NCBI RefSeq assembly: GCF_030450055.1 | Contig: NZ_CP118480.1 | Coordinates: 2,693,415 to 2,757,414, forward strand | DNA from: Gallaecimonas kandeliae | Lineage (GTDB): Bacteria; Pseudomonadota; Gammaproteobacteria; Enterobacterales; Gallaecimonadaceae | Length of the DNA: 64,000 bases | Direction: 5' to 3' | Part shown: in pieces, positions 29,425-39,448 of the stretch | How the letters are laid out: each line of letters starts with the position of its first letter | Position numbering within the stretch: the first letter of the stretch is position 1 | The notes under the pieces: model-generated | The model's input: the letters and a program-made list of their open reading frames with translations, nothing else | Databases searched by the model: none | What the model was told of the DNA's origin: nothing | Made by a program: the position numbers and the translations under genes

Positions 29425-29769
29425 TTATTTGACAACTTTGGGGTTGGGCAGGTGGCGCAGCAACTCCTGGGCTTCTGCCTCTTCTTTCTGCATTTCTTCC
29501 TTGGTGTGGCAGAGGCGCTGGGTGAAGTGAGAGCCTGTCGGCTTGACGTACTCACATACCAGCCTCTTTTTGACGTCACCTTTGTCATCGACGGCAACCA
29601 CTTGCTGCTCATCTTTCAGCTTATGAACGCCTTTTTCTTCCTTGAACTCATGATCGACTTGGACTTCCTTGCCGTTGACCATGACGGTGTCGACGGAAGG
29701 CTTTTGAGGAGCAGTAGTACAAGCCGCGAGGAACAGCAGGCCAAGAGGAGCGAGGGACAGAGGTTTCAT
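29425..29769 (-). CDS. Small lipoprotein B of the paralogous cluster
   Basis: Encodes 114 residues. Signal peptide with lipobox LFLAAC (Cys ~17), then a Lys/Glu-rich region and the motif C-EYVKPTGSHFTQRL-C-HTKEE, ending in a charged helix QKEEAEAQELLRHLP. This is the most complete member. AAGGA-type SD lies upstream of the ATG. Two cysteines about 15 residues apart could form a disulfide. The C-x4-PTGS-x6-C signature occurs in many small uncharacterised gammaproteobacterial proteins. Confidence 0.8.
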   Translation of the reverse strand: MKPLSLAPLGLLFLAACTTAPQKPSVDTVMVNGKEVQVDHEFKEEKGVHKLKDEQQVVAVDDKGDVKKRLVCEYVKPTGSHFTQRLCHTKEEMQKEEAEAQELLRHLPNPKVVK

Positions 29770-29886
29770 TCAGGCATCCTTGCTTATGGTTCAAAAAAAT
29801 TAACATATAGACAAATTTTTAAACGCTCAAGTCCACGTCATTAATTAAGAATTTGTTAATTTAAAAATGATTGCTGCCACTGTTGA

Positions 29887-29908
29887 AAAACCGGCCTGGG
29901 CCGGTTTT
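29887..29908 (-). terminator. Terminator of lipoprotein gene C
   Basis: AAAACCGGCC-TGG-GCCGGTTTT lies directly after the stop at 29910 on the minus strand. Confidence 0.7.
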
Positions 29909-29909
29909 G

Positions 29910-30209
29910 TCACGAGTGGGTCTGATTGCCCGACTTGCTCAACTCATGCAGAGCTCGCTCGGTATCCTTTTCGCTTTGCTCTATCTCTTCACGGGTGCGG
30001 CAAACCTTCTTGGTGATATTGCTTCCCATGGGCTTGGTGTAAGAGCAGATCAAGTGTCCTTTTTCTTTACCCTTTTCGTCTACCAGTTTGACTTTCTCAC
30101 TCTGGCCGAGCTTGTGATTCGTCCTCTGGTGCTTGACCGTGTCCGTGGCGTTGGAGGCACAGCCAGCCAGGGCCAGCACGACGAGAGGGATAACAGCTAA
30201 GGTTTTCAT
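29910..30209 (-). CDS. Small lipoprotein C of the paralogous cluster
   Basis: Encodes 99 residues. Lipobox LALAGC (Cys ~17). The motif here is C-SYTKPMGSNITKKV-C-RTREEIEQ, followed by a charged helix. The spacer is shorter than in paralog B. An AAGGAC-type SD precedes the ATG. Each paralog has its own terminator, so they are probably separate transcripts that arose by tandem duplication. It is located next to secDF, but nothing ties it to export. Confidence 0.8.
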   Translation of the reverse strand: MKTLAVIPLVVLALAGCASNATDTVKHQRTNHKLGQSEKVKLVDEKGKEKGHLICSYTKPMGSNITKKVCRTREEIEQSEKDTERALHELSKSGNQTHS

Positions 30210-30243
30210 ACAGCGTCCTTGTTGAGTTGAGAAGGCAATCTAA

Positions 30244-30273
30244 CAAAAAAGGGGGCTTTGCGGCCCCCCTTTC
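30244..30273 (-). terminator. Terminator after secF
   Basis: On the minus strand GGGGG-CCGCAAAG-CCCCC followed by TTTTTTG. It ends the queA-tgt-yajC-secD-secF series. Confidence 0.8.
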
Positions 30274-30292
30274 ATCGCAAATTTTTTGGCCT

Positions 30293-31237
30293 TCAAGGCA
30301 AAGGATCCAGATCGGCGCCTTCCTTCTCCACCTGGGGCGGCATCAGGTCTTCTTTGCTCAGGCCCAGTTTCAGGGCCACGGCGGATGCCACGTAGATGGA
30401 GGAGTAGGTACCAACTGTGATACCCATCAACAGCGCCGCCGCGAAGGCGTGGATCACAGGGCCGCCCACCGCGAAGATCGCGATCACCACGAACAGGGTG
30501 GTGGCCGAGGTCATGATGGTACGGCTCAGGGTGGCGGTCAGGGCGTTGTTGGTGATCTCTTCCGGGGTGCCCTTGCGCATCTTGCGGAAGTTTTCCCGGA
30601 TACGGTCGAAGACGACGATGGTGTCGTTCAGCGAGTAACCGATCACCGTCAGTACGGCGGCCAGTACCGTCAGGTCGAACTCGATGCCAAGCAGCGAGAA
30701 GAAACCCAGGGTGATGGTCACGTCGTGGGCCAGGGCCACTACTGAGCCCAGGGCCAGCTTCCATTCGAACCGCACTGACACGTACAGCAGTATACAGAGC
30801 AGCGCCACGAACACGGCCAGACCGCCCTGTTCCACCAGCTCGTCACCCACGCTGGGGCCGACGAACTCGATGCGCTTGAGGGTCACCTCTTCGCCGTTGC
30901 CGGCCTTGATGCTGGCCACTATGTGGTCGCCCAGGTTGGCCGCTTTGGCGCCTTCCTGTGGCGGCATGCGGATCAGCACGTCACGGCTGGTGCCGAAGAA
31001 CTGCACGGCAGGCTCGCCGAAACCGCCCTTGGCCAGCTCGCCACGGACCTGCTCGAGATCCGCCGGCTTGGCAAAGTTCACCTCGATAAGGGTACCGCCG
31101 GTGAAGTCCAGGCCCCAGTTGAGGCCCTTGACCACCAGAATGCCGATGGAGGCACTGACCAGCAGCAGCGACAGTATGGCGGCGGGCAGCCGCAGCTTGA
31201 GGAAGTCGAGGTCGCGCTTGAACTTGAAGATTTCCAT
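30293..31237 (-). CDS. secF: Protein translocase subunit SecF
   Basis: Encodes 314 residues (E. coli 323). It forms an RND-like complex with SecD that uses the proton gradient to pull secreted proteins through SecYEG. An N-terminal TM, a periplasmic P1-like domain with GLDFTGGT, then five TM segments containing the VLTVIGYSLNDTIVVFDRIREN motif are visible. It starts 9 bases after the secD stop. Confidence 0.97.
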   Translation of the reverse strand: MEIFKFKRDLDFLKLRLPAAILSLLLVSASIGILVVKGLNWGLDFTGGTLIEVNFAKPADLEQVRGELAKGGFGEPAVQFFGTSRDVLIRMPPQEGAKAANLGDHIVASIKAGNGEEVTLKRIEFVGPSVGDELVEQGGLAVFVALLCILLYVSVRFEWKLALGSVVALAHDVTITLGFFSLLGIEFDLTVLAAVLTVIGYSLNDTIVVFDRIRENFRKMRKGTPEEITNNALTATLSRTIMTSATTLFVVIAIFAVGGPVIHAFAAALLMGITVGTYSSIYVASAVALKLGLSKEDLMPPQVEKEGADLDPLP

Positions 31238-31246
31238 ATGGCCTCC

Positions 31247-33094
31247 TTAAATCGACAGCTTCTCAACACGGCGGCCGCCGTAGATGAGGTTGATCACGGC
31301 GCGGGTACCGACAATGGCCGTGAACATGGAGGTCAGGATGCCGATGGCCAGGGTCACGGCGAAGCCTTTGACCGGGCCAGAACCAACCCCGAACAGGATC
31401 AGCGCCGTGATCATGGTGGTGATGTTGGCGTCGGCGATGGTGGAGAAGGCATTGTCGTAGCCGTTGTGGATGGCCTTCTGGATGCCGGTACCAGCCCGCA
31501 GTTCCTCACGGATCCGCTCGAAGATCAACACGTTGGCATCCACCGACATACCCACCGTCAGGACGATACCGGCGATACCGGGTAGCGTCAGGGTGGCACC
31601 GGGAATAAGCGACATGATACCGACGATCAGCACCACGTTCAGCAGCAGCGCCATGTTGGCCACCAGGCCGAAGGCACGGTAGTAGATGGCCATGAAGATG
31701 ACGATGGCAATGAAGCCGTAGATCAGGGAGTTCATGCCGTCTTGGATGTTCTGGGCGCCCAGAGACGGACCTACGGTACGCTCCTCGACGATCTGGATCG
31801 GCGCCAGCAGGGCACCGGCACGCAGCAGCAGCGCCAGGTTATGGGCTTCTTGCGGGGTGTTGATGCCGGTGATGCGGAAGCTGCGGCCCAGGCGCGCCTG
31901 GATGGTGGCCACCTGGATCACCTGCTCCACCTTCTTCAGCATCGGCTTGCCGTTTTCATCCTTGTCGCCGGTCGGCTTGTATTCGATGAAGACGGTAGCC
32001 ATGGGCTTGCCGATGTTGTCCTTGGTGGCACGGCTCATCATGTCGCCGCCCTGGGAGTCCAGCTTGATGTTGACCTGGGGCCGCTGGTACTCGTCAAAGC
32101 CGCTCTGGGCGTCCTGGATATGGTCGCCGGTGAGCATGATGTGCTTCTGGGCCAGTACGGGGCGGCCATCACGGCTCTTGTAGAGCACGGAACCGGCCGG
32201 CACATGGCCGTTGATGGCGTCGCCCAGATCATGCTGGGTATCCACCAGGTGGAATTCCAGGGTCGCGGTGGCGCCGAGGATCTCCTTGGCGCGGGCCGTA
32301 TCCTGAACGCCAGGCAGTTCCACCAGGATACGGCTGGTGCCTTGGCGCTGAACCAGAGGTTCGGCCACGCCCAGCTCATTCACCCTGTTGCGGATGATGG
32401 TGATGTTCTGGGACAGGGCGTACTCGCGGATCTCCTTGATACGCGCCTCGGTGAGGGTCATGGTGATGCTGTCACCGTCCCGCTCCAAGGTGTACTCGTT
32501 GGCGGCGCCCTTCTGAAGGAAGGCTTCGGCCTTGTTGGCGGTGTCGGTGTCACGCAGTGTCACTTTGACCTTGCCCTGGGCGACACGGCGGATACCACTG
32601 TAACGCAGCCCTTCCTCACGCAGGTTGGAGCGCAGATCCTGTTGCATCTGCTCTTCGGCCTTGTTGAGGGCTTCATTCATGTCCACTTCCATCAGGAAGT
32701 GCACACCGCCACGCAAGTCCAGGCCCAGCTTCATGGGGCCGGCGTCGACGGCACGCAGCCAGCCGGGCGTGGCGGGGGCCAGGTTCAGGGCCACGCTGTA
32801 GTCGTCGCCCAATACCTTGGTCACCGCTTCCTGAGCCTTGAGTTGGGTGTCGGTGTCCTTGAAGCGGGCCAGCAGCAGGCCGTTTTCCATGGCGACGGAT
32901 TTCGCGTCCAGCTTGTCCTCTTTGAGGGCAGAACGCACCTTGTCCAGGGTACTGTTGTCCACAACAGCACTGTGAACCCCGGAAACCTGTATCGCCGGAT
33001 CCTCACCATAGAGGTTGGGAGCCGCGTACAGGAACCCGAAGATGATCACGAAGATCAGCATCAGGTATTTCCACAGCGGGTATTTGTTCAACAC
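31247..33094 (-). CDS. secD: Protein translocase subunit SecD
   Basis: Encodes 615 residues (E. coli 615). It has TM1 near the N-terminus, the large periplasmic P1 head and base domains ([14 protein letters not shown]), and five C-terminal TM segments with the [18 protein letters not shown] motif, which includes the functionally important charged residues. It works with SecF and YajC and lies between yajC and secF as usual. Confidence 0.97.
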   Translation of the reverse strand: MLNKYPLWKYLMLIFVIIFGFLYAAPNLYGEDPAIQVSGVHSAVVDNSTLDKVRSALKEDKLDAKSVAMENGLLLARFKDTDTQLKAQEAVTKVLGDDYSVALNLAPATPGWLRAVDAGPMKLGLDLRGGVHFLMEVDMNEALNKAEEQMQQDLRSNLREEGLRYSGIRRVAQGKVKVTLRDTDTANKAEAFLQKGAANEYTLERDGDSITMTLTEARIKEIREYALSQNITIIRNRVNELGVAEPLVQRQGTSRILVELPGVQDTARAKEILGATATLEFHLVDTQHDLGDAINGHVPAGSVLYKSRDGRPVLAQKHIMLTGDHIQDAQSGFDEYQRPQVNIKLDSQGGDMMSRATKDNIGKPMATVFIEYKPTGDKDENGKPMLKKVEQVIQVATIQARLGRSFRITGINTPQEAHNLALLLRAGALLAPIQIVEERTVGPSLGAQNIQDGMNSLIYGFIAIVIFMAIYYRAFGLVANMALLLNVVLIVGIMSLIPGATLTLPGIAGIVLTVGMSVDANVLIFERIREELRAGTGIQKAIHNGYDNAFSTIADANITTMITALILFGVGSGPVKGFAVTLAIGILTSMFTAIVGTRAVINLIYGGRRVEKLSI

Positions 33095-33125
33095 ACCAGC
33101 CTTCCTTCTTTTTCTTGTCTGGTTC

Positions 33126-33458
33126 TTAGAGTGACTTCATGGTGCCCTTGGGCAGCACGGCTTGCACAGCAGCTTTTTGTACAGTCACTTCGGTGGTGTC
33201 GTTGAGGGCGATGACGATGAAGTCCTTACCCTCTTCGACCTTGCTGACACGGCCGATCAGGCCGCCGTTGGTCAGTACTTCGTCGCCCTTGCCCAGGCTG
33301 CCCATCAGCGCCTTGTGCTCTTTGACGCGCTTGGCCTGGGGGCGGTAGATCATGAAGTAGAAGATGGCGCCGAACAGCACCAGCATGATGATGAGCTGCA
33401 GGCCACCGCCTTGTTGGCCGGCGCCGCCGGTGGCGGCGTATGCGGAATTGATGAACAT
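33126..33458 (-). CDS. yajC: Sec translocon accessory protein YajC
   Basis: Encodes 110 residues (E. coli 110). A single TM segment (about 20-40, [19 protein letters not shown]) is followed by a cytoplasmic domain with the family [15 protein letters not shown] motif. YajC associates with SecDF. The tgt-yajC-secD-secF order is conserved. Confidence 0.97.
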   Translation of the reverse strand: MFINSAYAATGGAGQQGGGLQLIIMLVLFGAIFYFMIYRPQAKRVKEHKALMGSLGKGDEVLTNGGLIGRVSKVEEGKDFIVIALNDTTEVTVQKAAVQAVLPKGTMKSL

Positions 33459-33477
33459 GTTGTCTCCCTAAGTTTCT

Positions 33478-34632
<1,155 letters not shown>

Positions 34633-35697
34633 TTAGGCCCCGGGGCCCTTGGCCTCGGGGTTCTTGGTGATAAACATGGCGTCGCCATAGGAAAAGAAAC
34701 GGTAGCGCTGGTTCACCGCCTCACGATAAGCCGCCAGGGTTTCGTGATAACCGGCAAAGGCGCTGACCAGCATGATCAGGGTGCTCTCCGGCAGGTGGAA
34801 ATTGGTGACCAGGGCATCCACCACCAGGAAACGGTAGCCGGGGTAGATGAAGATATCGGTGTCGCCGGCAAAGGGGCTGAGGTCAAGGCCGGCCTTTTCC
34901 GAGGCCTGGGCCGCGGATTCGAGGCTGCGCACCGAGGTGGTGCCGACGGCCACTACCCGGCCGCCGCGCGCCTTGCAGGCCTTGACGGCTTCCACCACCT
35001 CAAGCGGTACCTCGGCGTATTCGCTGTGCATCTTGTGCTCGAAGATGCTGTCGGCCCGCACCGGCTGGAAGGTGCCGGCCCCCACGTGCAGGGTGACGAA
35101 GGCGGTGTCCACGCCCTTGGCACGGATGGCCTCCAGCAGGGCATCGTCGAAATGCAGGCCGGCGGTGGGCGCCGCCACGGCGCCGGGCTTCTGATTGTAG
35201 ACGGTCTGGTAGCGCTCGCGGTCCGCCTCGTCGTCGGGCCTGTCTATGTAAGGGGGCAGCGGCATGTGGCCGATGCGCTCGAGGATGGCGATCACCGGCT
35301 CCTCCCCTTCGAAGCCCAGCTCGAAGAGGGCGTCGTGACGGGCCAACATGGTGGCGCGAACGTCTTCGTCGAACAGCAGCTCTGTGCCCGGCTTGGGGGA
35401 CTTGCTTGAGCGCACATGGGCCAGCACCCGCCTGTCGTCCAACACCCTTTCCACCAGCACTTCGAGCTTGCCACCGCTGGCCTTCTGGCCAAAGAGGCGG
35501 GCCGGTATGACGCGGGTGTTGTTGAATACCAGCAGATCGCCGGCCTTGAGCTCGCCCAGCAGATCGGTGAAACGGCCGTGGCGCAGGGCGCCGCTGGGGC
35601 CGTCCAGCATCAACAGGCGGCTGGCGCTGCGCTCAGGCATGGGGTGACGGGCGATCAGCTCTTCGGGAAGCTCAAAATGAAAATCGGCGCGTTGCAT
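34633..35697 (-). CDS. queA: S-adenosylmethionine:tRNA ribosyltransferase-isomerase
   Basis: Encodes 354 residues (E. coli 356). QueA transfers the ribosyl part of SAM to preQ1-tRNA to make epoxyqueuosine. Typical motifs [15 protein letters not shown], [10 protein letters not shown] and AAPTAGLHF are present. It is the first gene of the queA-tgt-yajC-secDF operon. Its promoter must lie in 35698-35870, a region shared with the divergent candidate small RNA. Confidence 0.96.
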   Translation of the reverse strand: MQRADFHFELPEELIARHPMPERSASRLLMLDGPSGALRHGRFTDLLGELKAGDLLVFNNTRVIPARLFGQKASGGKLEVLVERVLDDRRVLAHVRSSKSPKPGTELLFDEDVRATMLARHDALFELGFEGEEPVIAILERIGHMPLPPYIDRPDDEADRERYQTVYNQKPGAVAAPTAGLHFDDALLEAIRAKGVDTAFVTLHVGAGTFQPVRADSIFEHKMHSEYAEVPLEVVEAVKACKARGGRVVAVGTTSVRSLESAAQASEKAGLDLSPFAGDTDIFIYPGYRFLVVDALVTNFHLPESTLIMLVSAFAGYHETLAAYREAVNQRYRFFSYGDAMFITKNPEAKGPGA

Positions 35698-35880
35698 GAC
35701 AAACAGCAGAGGTGGAAAAAGGGCCGACAGTTTAGCCGTTGAGCGCCTCAGAGGCCAGTATTGCCGGCGCTGGGGGGCTTTTCTGAACTCAAACTGATCC
35801 CTCGAAGTAGGGAAAACGTTTTGATGTAAATTTACTACAAATTACCTTGTTGACGGCGAAAATCCTGGGGTAGACTGGCG

Positions 35881-36008
35881 CCACTTCGTAATTGAGCAAA
35901 CATTTGTTCCCCCCAACGAAGTGCTGTTGTGAACAGCAAGTCTTTATTCCTGTTGTGTCACCTTTCCTGTGTCTTTTTTATGCCCGGCCTTATGGTCGGG
36001 CTTTTTTT
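35881..36008 (+). ncRNA. Candidate small RNA, ~128 nt, with strong intrinsic terminator
   Basis: Upstream are TTGTTGACG (35847-35855) and TAGACT (35871-35876), a plausible promoter (18-base spacing from TTGTTG). The predicted RNA folds into a 5' stem (CACTTCGT 35882-35889 with ACGAAGTG 35916-35923), a small GCTGTT/AACAGC hairpin (35923-35937), a ~44-base unpaired CU-rich stretch with CACCTTTCCT that could pair with ribosome-binding sites, and a terminator (stem 35982-35989/35994-36001, TTAT loop, seven T). No plus-strand gene is served by that terminator. It overlaps the 3' end of the kinase gene. No known sRNA family was recognised. Confidence 0.6.
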
Positions 36009-37369
36009 ATGCGCACCCGCAAGCCGCCCAGGGGGCTGTCTTCCAGGCTTAAGGCCAGGCCGTGGCGGCGCACCACTTCCACCACTATGGCCAGGCCCAG
36101 GCCTGCTCCTTCCTTCTGGTTGCTGGTGGCCAGGCGATGGAAGCGGGCCAGGCAGGCCTCCCTGTCCTGTGGCGCTATGCCGGGGCCACTGTCGTCCACC
36201 ATCAGACCACCGGCGTCCAGGCTGATGCTGACCTCGGTGCCTTCCGGGCTGTAGCGCAGGGCGTTGTCGAGCAGGTTGCGCACCATCACTGCCAGCAGGG
36301 CCTTGTCGCCATCGAGTTGCCAATCCGCCGCTTCGTGAAGGGACAGTTGCTGCTCCTTGCGGGCCGCCAGGGGATACATCTCCACCAGCAGCGCCTTGGT
36401 CAGCTGGGCCATGGACACCTGCTCTATCTTGGGCAGCAGCTTGCCCCCTTCGAGGCGGGCCAGGGTCAGCAACTGATCCACCAGGTGGCTCAGGCGGGCA
36501 ATGCCGGTACGGGCGGCCTTCAGGGAATCCTGGCGCTCCTGCTCCGTCTCGGCAGCCATGGCATTGTCCAGGTGCAACTGGGCTCCGGCCAGGGGAGTGC
36601 GCAGCTCATGGGCGGCATCGTCGGTGAAACGCCGTTCCCTGATCAAGGTTTCCTCCAGGGCCTGGAGCAGATCGTTCAGGGCCTGGACCAATGGCTTGAC
36701 CTCGTTGGGGGTGCGTTCCAGTTTCAGCGGCGAGAGCTGGCTTGGGGTGCGTTTGGCCACTTGGGACGAGAGGGTCCGCAAGGGCTTGAGGCCCCGGGTG
36801 ATCAGCAGGCCCGACATCAACATCACCAGCACTATCATCATCGCCGACTGAATGAGGTTGGGCTTGAGCACCGCCTCTTCGGTGATCTCCTCCCGCACTT
36901 CGGCCAACTGGCCGGTCTGCAGCCAGAAGTTGTCCTCGTCGTCGAAGACGGTAAAGAGCCGCCAGCGTTCCCCGTCAGCGGTCTGTACCCAGTGGTAGCC
37001 GGGGGATTTGAGGTCGATGGGCTTGTCGAGGCTGGAAAAGAGCAAATCGCCGTCCAGGCCGAACACCTGGAACACCAGCTTCTTCTCGTAATGGTGGCCG
37101 AACAAGGTCTGGTCGTGCTCGTCTTCTCCCATCACCAGGGGCTGGCGGCTGGCGGTGGCCAGGGCCTTGCGGATGGCCTCCAGCCCGGCGGTGTCCAGTG
37201 GCCGCTGCACCAGGCCCATGATGATGCGGGCCGACTGGGCCAGCTCGGCGTCGTAGAGTTCCTCCGCCTCGTGGGCCGCCCTGTTGTAACCGAAGAGGCT
37301 GACCCCGGCCTGGACCAGGATGAACAGCAACAGGAAGCGCAGGGCAAAGTAACGGCGGATCGAGGTCAT
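35990..37369 (-). CDS. Sensor histidine kinase, QseC/PmrB type
   Basis: Encodes 459 residues. TM1 about 8-26, a periplasmic sensor region to ~170, TM2 about 173-192, a HAMP-like linker, the dimerisation helix with phospho-acceptor His254 in DDAAHELRTPL, and the ATPase domain with NLLDNALRYS (N box), DDSGPGIA (G1) and GAGLGLAI (G2). The ATG overlaps the response-regulator stop by 4 bases. It ends the six-gene operon beginning with the thermostable-haemolysin-like gene, so its ligand may be that pathway's product. Its stop codon lies in the loop of the antisense sRNA terminator. Confidence 0.93.
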   Translation of the reverse strand: MTSIRRYFALRFLLLFILVQAGVSLFGYNRAAHEAEELYDAELAQSARIIMGLVQRPLDTAGLEAIRKALATASRQPLVMGEDEHDQTLFGHHYEKKLVFQVFGLDGDLLFSSLDKPIDLKSPGYHWVQTADGERWRLFTVFDDEDNFWLQTGQLAEVREEITEEAVLKPNLIQSAMMIVLVMLMSGLLITRGLKPLRTLSSQVAKRTPSQLSPLKLERTPNEVKPLVQALNDLLQALEETLIRERRFTDDAAHELRTPLAGAQLHLDNAMAAETEQERQDSLKAARTGIARLSHLVDQLLTLARLEGGKLLPKIEQVSMAQLTKALLVEMYPLAARKEQQLSLHEAADWQLDGDKALLAVMVRNLLDNALRYSPEGTEVSISLDAGGLMVDDSGPGIAPQDREACLARFHRLATSNQKEGAGLGLAIVVEVVRRHGLALSLEDSPLGGLRVRIKKARP

Positions 37370-38028
37370 GACAGCTTGGGCATCACGTAACCCACGCCGC
37401 GCAGCGTCTTGATCACCTCGCTGCCCAGCTTCTTGCGCAGGTGGTGGACATGGACCTCGAGGGCATTGGATTCCAGCTCTTCACCCCAGCTGTAGAGCCG
37501 CTCCACCAGTTGCTCCCGGGTCAGCACCCGATCCGGTTGGCGGATCAGTTCCTGGAGCAGGGCGAATTCGCGCCGGGACAGGGCAACGGGCTCGCCGCCG
37601 AGCGTCACTTGGTGGCGGGCGGGATCCAGGCACAAGGGGCCATTGCTGAACACCGGCTCCACCTGGGCCAGTTGGCGCCTGGACAAGGCCCGCAGCCTTG
37701 CCAGCATTTCCCGGGATTCGAAGGGCTTGACCAGGTAATCGTCGGCGCCACTGTCGAGGCCTGTGATACGGTCGTCCAGGGCGTCGCGGGCGGTCAGCAT
37801 CAAGACGGGGGCCGCCAGGCCTTCACGGCGCCACCCCTTGAGCAGCTCGATGCCGGTACCGTCCGGCAGCTGCCAGTCCAGTACCAGTATATCGGGGTGG
37901 GTCACCGCCACCGCCCGCCGGGCGTCCAGGGCGCTCTGCAACCAATCCACGGCATAGCCTTCACGAGTCAGGGCCGTCACCAGGCCCTGGCCCAGCAGTA
38001 CATCGTCTTCAACCAGCAGTAATCGCAT
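37366..38028 (-). CDS. OmpR-family response regulator, QseB/PmrA type
   Basis: Encodes 220 residues. Receiver domain with the acidic pocket EDD (7-9), phospho-acceptor Asp51 in LVLDWQLPDG and Lys in LVKPF near 100; a winged-helix DNA-binding domain follows (LSRREFALLQELIRQPDRVLTREQL). It is 8 bases after the TPR gene and overlaps the kinase gene by 4 bases. A direct repeat matching the PmrA/QseB type (CCTAAG-N5-CTTAAG) lies before the first gene of the operon, suggesting autoregulation. Confidence 0.93.
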   Translation of the reverse strand: MRLLLVEDDVLLGQGLVTALTREGYAVDWLQSALDARRAVAVTHPDILVLDWQLPDGTGIELLKGWRREGLAAPVLMLTARDALDDRITGLDSGADDYLVKPFESREMLARLRALSRRQLAQVEPVFSNGPLCLDPARHQVTLGGEPVALSRREFALLQELIRQPDRVLTREQLVERLYSWGEELESNALEVHVHHLRKKLGSEVIKTLRGVGYVMPKLS

Positions 38029-38036
38029 CGGCTTCG

Positions 38037-38675
38037 CTACTTGTTCCTTTTTCCGAGTTTGGCATTGATCTTGTCCAACCGCTCCTGGATCTCGCCGCGG
38101 CGGCCGGCATCGGCCACTTCCCTGCCCTGCCTCGGTTTGGCGGCCAGGGCCTTCTCCAGGTAGGTCTTGGCCTCCTGATAATGCCTGTCTTCGAGCAGGA
38201 AGTCCCCGTAGAAGAAGTTGGGATCTATGCCGTCTGGGTTGATGGCCAGGGCCTTCTTCAGGTTCGCCTCGGCCTTGTCGTCGTCGCCAAAGCCGATGGG
38301 CCAGCCCGGCACCTGGTAGTAGAGGGAGCCGAGTGAAGTATAAGCGGAGCCTTGCAAGGCGTTGGGATCCAGCTTGATGGCCTGCTCCAGTTCCTTCTTG
38401 GCCTCCTTGACGTACTTCAGGGCCCCCAGGCCGCCTCTGGCCCCGGCATAGCTGGCGTTGATGATACCACCCCAGATGAGGTAGTCGGCATTGTCGGGGT
38501 GGGCCTGGATCTCGGCCAGCACCTCGTCACGCAGGGAAGCGAAGGCCTTTTCCTGTTGCTTCTTGGCCATCTGGTATTTGATCTGGGCCCAGCTGTCCTG
38601 GTAGTGGCTGAGCGGTGCCGCCAGCAACATGGGGCTCAGCAGCAGGCTGACGGCGGCTAACAGGGACTTATTCAT
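38037..38675 (-). CDS. Periplasmic TPR-repeat protein
   Basis: Encodes 212 residues. A signal peptide (about 1-19, ending LLA-AP) precedes tetratricopeptide-like repeats at about 70-180 (LEQAIKLDPNALQGSAYTSLG, LKKALAINPDG) and a basic C-terminus. No catalytic domain is seen. Its ATG overlaps the SDR stop by 4 bases. It may scaffold the sensor kinase or the pathway enzymes at the membrane, but this is inference only. Confidence 0.85.
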   Translation of the reverse strand: MNKSLLAAVSLLLSPMLLAAPLSHYQDSWAQIKYQMAKKQQEKAFASLRDEVLAEIQAHPDNADYLIWGGIINASYAGARGGLGALKYVKEAKKELEQAIKLDPNALQGSAYTSLGSLYYQVPGWPIGFGDDDKAEANLKKALAINPDGIDPNFFYGDFLLEDRHYQEAKTYLEKALAAKPRQGREVADAGRRGEIQERLDKINAKLGKRNK

Positions 38676-39448
38676 AAGGTCTCCTTGGCATGGCGTTTGA
38701 TGACGGCCAGTTGTTTGTCGACGGCCCCGTCCACCAGGACCGGCAGCAGGGCGTTGATACGGGTAAAGAGTTTTTCGGGAAAGCCCAGCACCATGTTGGC
38801 CTTGGGCCTTTTGATCAGCAGACTGACGGCCTTGGCCACCACCTCAGGTTTGTCCACCTTGTTACCCAGCGCCTGGTTGAGGGCCACGACGTTGGGGCTG
38901 TTGAGGGGGGTGTCTGTGGAGCGGGGGGCCAGGTAGCTGACGGCGATGTTCCTATCCTTGAGCTCCCGGCCCAGGGCTTCTGAAAAGCGCTTGAGGCCGC
39001 CCTTGGCGGCGCCATAGGCGACGTAGCCGGGATAGCCGATCTCCCCCAGCACCGAGCCGATGTTGATGATCTGCGCCTCCGGCTCCAGGCCCGGCAGCAG
39101 GCCGTGGACCAGCGCCATGGGCGCCAGCAGGTTGAGGCGCAGCTGCGCTTCCACACTTTGCCAGTCGCTGTCTTCGAAGGTGCGCAGCTCGTTGCTGCCG
39201 GCGTTGTTGATGAGGATCTGCGGGTGCAGATCCCGGGCCGCCAGCGCCTGGGCCAAGGCCGAACTCAGGTCTGGGCGGGTCAGATCCATGCCCAGCCACT
39301 GGTGCTGCCCCGGCAGGCTGTCGGCCAGGGCCTGGAGCTGCTCTTCATTCCTTGCCACCAGCACCAGGCTGTGGCCTTCGCCTGCCAGTTGCCGGGCTAT
39401 GGCCTGGCCTATACCGCCTGTAGCGCCGGTAAGGAGTATCTGCTTCAT
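38672..39448 (-). CDS. Short-chain dehydrogenase/reductase
   Basis: Encodes 258 residues with a Rossmann fold. The cofactor motif TGATGGIGQAIA is at about 7-18, NNAG near 86, the catalytic Ser in INIGSVLG and the YxxxK motif in YVAYGAAKGGL. The C-terminal part has positively charged segments as in SDRs that act on acyl chains or membrane lipids. Start overlaps the ligase stop and end overlaps the TPR start, 4 bases each. The substrate is unknown, probably an acyl-derived carbonyl or hydroxyl compound. Confidence 0.9.
   Translation of the reverse strand: MKQILLTGATGGIGQAIARQLAGEGHSLVLVARNEEQLQALADSLPGQHQWLGMDLTRPDLSSALAQALAARDLHPQILINNAGSNELRTFEDSDWQSVEAQLRLNLLAPMALVHGLLPGLEPEAQIINIGSVLGEIGYPGYVAYGAAKGGLKRFSEALGRELKDRNIAVSYLAPRSTDTPLNSPNVVALNQALGNKVDKPEVVAKAVSLLIKRPKANMVLGFPEKLFTRINALLPVLVDGAVDKQLAVIKRHAKETL

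Noticed and set aside
35892-36254. Plus-strand ORF beginning in the candidate small RNA
   Set aside because: Starts at TTG without an SD, runs antisense through the kinase gene and passes through the terminator.
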